Shown here piece after piece: positions 5,170-7,464 of a DNA stretch of 7,464 bases. Position 1 is the stretch's first letter. Each line of letters starts with the position of its first letter. Source of the DNA: an uncultured Lachnospiraceae bacterium (GTDB lineage: Bacteria > Bacillota > Clostridia > Lachnospirales > Lachnospiraceae). Location: contig CAJUHQ010000153.1 of the NCBI GenBank assembly GCA_910586095.1, positions 1-7,464 of the forward strand. Direction: 5' to 3'. Below the pieces are notes generated by a model, which saw only the letters and a program-made list of their open reading frames with translations, ran no database searches and was not told the origin of the DNA. Both the position numbers and the translations under genes were made by a program.

Positions 5170-5948
5170 ATAACATGTTTCTCTTTCAACTTGTTCATAA
5201 TGTATTCTACAGACTCAGAAGGATCTAAAGTGACTTTCTCACCTTTTCCCTTACGAACCTTATCAGATGCCTTTGCGATCTGAGTAGGCGATCCCTTCAA
5301 GCCAAGATTGGAATCTTCTACATCCTTCAAATCAGCTCTACCCCATGTAGTAATCTCTGCCTTGTATGCATCAAAGATTCCACCAGGAGTCATGTAACGT
5401 GGCTCATTCAGTTCAGCGAGCGCTGTAATCAAGCAAGGCATTTTTGCCTTAAGTACATGATATCTATCATCATACTGACGCTCTACAATCACGCTATCCC
5501 CGTCAATCTCAATCTTTTGAGCATAAGAAATAACAGGAATTCCCAGATGTTCTGAAATCTGTGGTCCCACTTGTGCTGTATCTCCATCAATCGCCTGACG
5601 GCCTGTGATAATGAGATCATACTCAAGATTTCTAAGAGCTCCTGCAAGAGTCTGAGAGGTAGCCCATGTATCTGCTCCGCCTAATACTCTATCTGTTACA
5701 AGTATTCCCTTGTCTGCTCCCATAGCAATTGCCTCACGAAGCACTTCTTCTGCTTTTGGCAGCCCCATTGTAACTACTGTTACCTCTGCACCATACTGAT
5801 CCTTTAATCTCAACGCTGCCTCAAGCCCTGCTTTGTCATCAGGGTTCATGATTGTCAGCATAGCTGCTCTATCAAGTGTACCATCAGGATTGAACTTTAC
5901 GCCGCCCTTTGTATCAGGTACCTGTTTTACACATACTACAACTTTCAT
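5166..5948 (-). CDS. etfB: Electron transfer flavoprotein beta subunit
   Basis: A 260-residue EtfB, forming the flavoprotein heterodimer with EtfA. It opens with the typical MKVVVCVKQVPDT. The conserved ITGRQAIDGDTAQVGPQ block at 114-130 and the EtfB signature region around 155-175 (VERQYDDRYHVLKAKMPCLIT) are present. In bifurcating clostridial complexes this subunit holds the second FAD and receives the hydride from NADH. I place the start at 5948, since AAGGAG lies 7 nt upstream. An ATG two codons earlier (5954) is only 1 nt from that site and is unlikely to be used. It lies 106 nt after bcd and 125 nt before etfA; the latter gap is long for two subunits of one complex and holds a hairpin element. 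Confidence 0.96.
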   Translation of the reverse strand: MKVVVCVKQVPDTKGGVKFNPDGTLDRAAMLTIMNPDDKAGLEAALRLKDQYGAEVTVVTMGLPKAEEVLREAIAMGADKGILVTDRVLGGADTWATSQTLAGALRNLEYDLIITGRQAIDGDTAQVGPQISEHLGIPVISYAQKIEIDGDSVIVERQYDDRYHVLKAKMPCLITALAELNEPRYMTPGGIFDAYKAEITTWGRADLKDVEDSNLGLKGSPTQIAKASDKVRKGKGEKVTLDPSESVEYIMNKLKEKHVI

Positions 5949-6003
5949 GTTCATTCTCCTTATATTTTTATTTCGTCCATAATTTCTATTTCAAAATCAT
6001 TAT

Positions 6004-6038
6004 GGGGAGAAACCGTTTCACACTACTTTGTTTTCCCC
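6004..6038. repeat. Imperfect inverted repeat in the bcd-etfB gap
   Basis: GGGGAGAAAC (6004-6013) pairs with GTTTTCCCC (6030-6038), with one bulged G, across a 16-nt loop. It is 16 nt past the bcd stop. No T-run follows on the minus strand, so it is more likely an mRNA-stability hairpin than a full terminator. The long loop makes it uncertain. Confidence 0.35.
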
Positions 6039-6054
6039 TAGAACTGTTACATCT

Positions 6055-7221
6055 TTATTTTAAGAGATTCGCAGAGATAACCATTCTCTGAACCTCGCTG
6101 GTTCCTTCATAAATCTCTGTAATCTTAGCATCGCGCATCATACGCTCTACTTCATACTCTCTAGTGTAACCATATCCACCATGCAACTGAACAGCCTTTG
6201 TAGTTACTTCCATAGCCATCTCCGCAGCATATAATTTTGCCATAGCTGCCTCTACATTATAAGAAGTCTTGTGATCCTTTGTATACTGATCCTTCGTGCA
6301 TGCTGCTTTGTATACCATAAACTGTGCTGCCTGAGCCTTAGTAGCCATATCAGCAAGTTGGAACTGTGTATTTTGGAAAGCGCCAATAGCACGTCCAAAC
6401 TGTTTTCTCTCCTGAACATATGCAACGGTTCTCTCTAAAGCACCTTCGCCAATACCCAATGCCTGTGCAGCGATTCCGATACGGCCGCCGTCAAGAGTAT
6501 GCATAGCAATACCAAATCCTTTGCCTTGCTGTCCTAACATATTTCCCTTTGGAATACGGCAATCTGTAAAAATCAACTCATATGTAGAAGAACCGCGGAT
6601 ACCCATTTTCTTCTCTTTTGTTCCAAATGAAAAACCAGGCGTTCCTTTCTCTACAATAAATGCTGAGATCTCTTTTGTCATTCTGCCACGCTTTTCAATC
6701 ATGCCTGTGATTGCAAAAATAACGTATACATCTGCTTCCTTACCATTTGTGATAAAGATCTTAGAACCGTTGAGAACCCACTCATCGCCTTCTAATACTG
6801 CTTTTGTCTGCTGTCCTTGTGCATCCGTACCTGCGCCTGGCTCTGTCAAACCAAATGCACCGATTTTCTTACCACTTGCAAGGTCTGGTAAATATTTTTG
6901 TTTCTGCTCCTCTGTACCATATGTAAGGATTGGATCACAGCACAAAGATGTGTGTGCAGATACGATAACCGCGGTTGTTCCGCATACTTTTGCCAATTCC
7001 TCAACACACATTGCATATGTCAAGACATCACATCCCTGTCCACCATACTCCTTAGGAACAGGAATTCCCATAAAACCAGCTTTTGCCATCTTTTCAACAG
7101 TAGCTCTGGGGAACTCTTCTGTCTCATCTACTTCAATTGCAAGAGGTTTTACCTCTTTCTCAGCGAACTCTCTAAAAAGAGAACGCGCCATCTCATGCTC
7201 TTTACTTAATGTAAAATCCAT
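6055..7221 (-). CDS. bcd: Butyryl-CoA dehydrogenase (short-chain acyl-CoA dehydrogenase)
   Basis: A 388-residue FAD acyl-CoA dehydrogenase of normal family length. It reduces crotonyl-CoA to butyryl-CoA with electrons from EtfAB. Acyl-CoA dehydrogenase signature 1 is at 121-133 (GAFGLTEPGAGTD) and signature 2 at 345-366 (QLHGGYGYTREY...). The catalytic base is probably E372 in IYEGTSEVQR, the position used by short-chain members. The flavin-binding region ITNGKEADVYV and the C-terminal helical domain with RKQFGRAIGAFQ (272-283) are intact. The start at 7221 has GGAGG 9 nt upstream and gives the usual MDFTLSKEHE N-terminus. The frame is open to an ATG at 7302, but those 27 extra residues are not family-like. 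It sits between hbd and etfB, which supports the butyrate role over amino-acid or fatty-acid oxidation. Confidence 0.95.
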   Translation of the reverse strand: MDFTLSKEHEMARSLFREFAEKEVKPLAIEVDETEEFPRATVEKMAKAGFMGIPVPKEYGGQGCDVLTYAMCVEELAKVCGTTAVIVSAHTSLCCDPILTYGTEEQKQKYLPDLASGKKIGAFGLTEPGAGTDAQGQQTKAVLEGDEWVLNGSKIFITNGKEADVYVIFAITGMIEKRGRMTKEISAFIVEKGTPGFSFGTKEKKMGIRGSSTYELIFTDCRIPKGNMLGQQGKGFGIAMHTLDGGRIGIAAQALGIGEGALERTVAYVQERKQFGRAIGAFQNTQFQLADMATKAQAAQFMVYKAACTKDQYTKDHKTSYNVEAAMAKLYAAEMAMEVTTKAVQLHGGYGYTREYEVERMMRDAKITEIYEGTSEVQRMVISANLLK

Positions 7222-7319
7222 GTTACAATTCCTCCATTTAAAATGAACTTTTGATATAATACTAACAATAAATAACCAATCAACTCTACCCACGAACAGC
7301 AAGCCGCCATGTACAATAC

Positions 7320-7337
7320 ATAGCGTCTTGCCGCTAT
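7320..7337. repeat. Short inverted repeat in the hbd-bcd gap
   Basis: ATAGCG (7320-7325) and CGCTAT (7332-7337) form a 6-bp stem with a 6-nt loop, 11 nt past the hbd stop. No T-run follows on the minus strand. It may be a processing or stability hairpin within the operon; a 6-bp match could also be chance. Confidence 0.3.
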
Positions 7338-7348
7338 ATTATAAAAAC

Positions 7349-7464
7349 TTATTTTTTAGAATAATCATAGAAGCCCACTCCGGTCTTCTTGCCAAGCTTT
7401 CCTGCACGAACCATCTTTCTAAGAAGTGGTGATGGTGCATACTTAGAATCGCCTGTCTCAGTAT
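7349..7464 (-). CDS. hbd: 3-hydroxybutyryl-CoA dehydrogenase, C-terminal fragment (cut by window edge)
   Basis: The last 37 codons of a minus-strand gene are present, ending in TAA at 7351-7349; the 5' part lies beyond the window. The fragment contains GDSKYAPSPLLRKMV, then AGKLGKKTGVGFYDYSKK, the characteristic C-terminal end of the 3-hydroxyacyl-CoA dehydrogenase C-terminal domain. The enzyme interconverts acetoacetyl-CoA and 3-hydroxybutyryl-CoA, two steps before Bcd in butyrate synthesis. The neighbouring bcd, 127 nt downstream on the same strand, supports the short-chain assignment. The N-terminal NAD(P)-binding Rossmann domain cannot be inspected. Confidence 0.88.
   Translation of the reverse strand, partial: TETGDSKYAPSPLLRKMVRAGKLGKKTGVGFYDYSKK

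Noticed and set aside
6521..7246. 241-residue plus-strand open frame opposite bcd
   Set aside because: It is an antisense shadow of a well-supported gene, with no family resemblance and an amino-acid composition typical of reverse-strand translation.
7222..7302. N-terminal extension of bcd to the ATG at 7302
   Set aside because: The 27 added residues do not look like an acyl-CoA dehydrogenase N-terminus. The ATG at 7221 has a good GGAGG site and gives the usual MDFTLSKEHE start.

Overview
The window comes from a low-GC, anaerobic Firmicute. The closest fit is a butyrate-producing Clostridia/Lachnospiraceae-type gut bacterium. This rests on the hbd-bcd-etfB-etfA gene order, the strong AGGAGG-type ribosome sites, the AT-rich intergenic DNA and the protein families present. 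All genes I accept lie on the minus strand, so transcription runs from high to low coordinates. The organism call is inference.

Region by region, in transcription order. At 7464-3994 lies the distal part of a central butyrate-synthesis operon: the last 37 codons of 3-hydroxybutyryl-CoA dehydrogenase (hbd), then butyryl-CoA dehydrogenase (bcd), then the beta and alpha subunits of the electron-transfer flavoprotein (etfB, etfA). A clear intrinsic terminator at 3924-3955 closes it. Bcd with EtfBA reduces crotonyl-CoA to butyryl-CoA using NADH and, in clostridia, couples this to ferredoxin reduction. The three gaps between these genes are 106-127 nt long and each contains an inverted repeat.

At 3889-2462 a Uma2-family PD-(D/E)XK nuclease-like gene is followed by a zinc-ribbon Nudix hydrolase related to NudC. 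A cluster of strong hairpins ends this stretch. At 2425-1711 a perfect 15-bp hairpin and a probably broken small ORF precede a second, unrelated Nudix hydrolase. At 1411-380 there is a polytopic membrane protein of the UPF0104/LPG-synthase transmembrane family. Just downstream is a 90/89-bp tandem repeat array (133-358), and at the window edge another hairpin (1-54).

I see no CRISPR array, phage, transposase, secretion or defence system. The protein-coding content is conventional. The least explained signal is non-coding: a short motif, CCATGCNGCC on the minus strand, next to or within strong hairpins. Its longer form CCATGCGGCCTGA lies beside hairpins just after the stop codons of two unrelated genes (UPF0104 and etfB). 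The etfB copy is bracketed by a 7-bp direct repeat. This looks like a small dispersed hairpin element, but a genome-wide count is needed to prove it.
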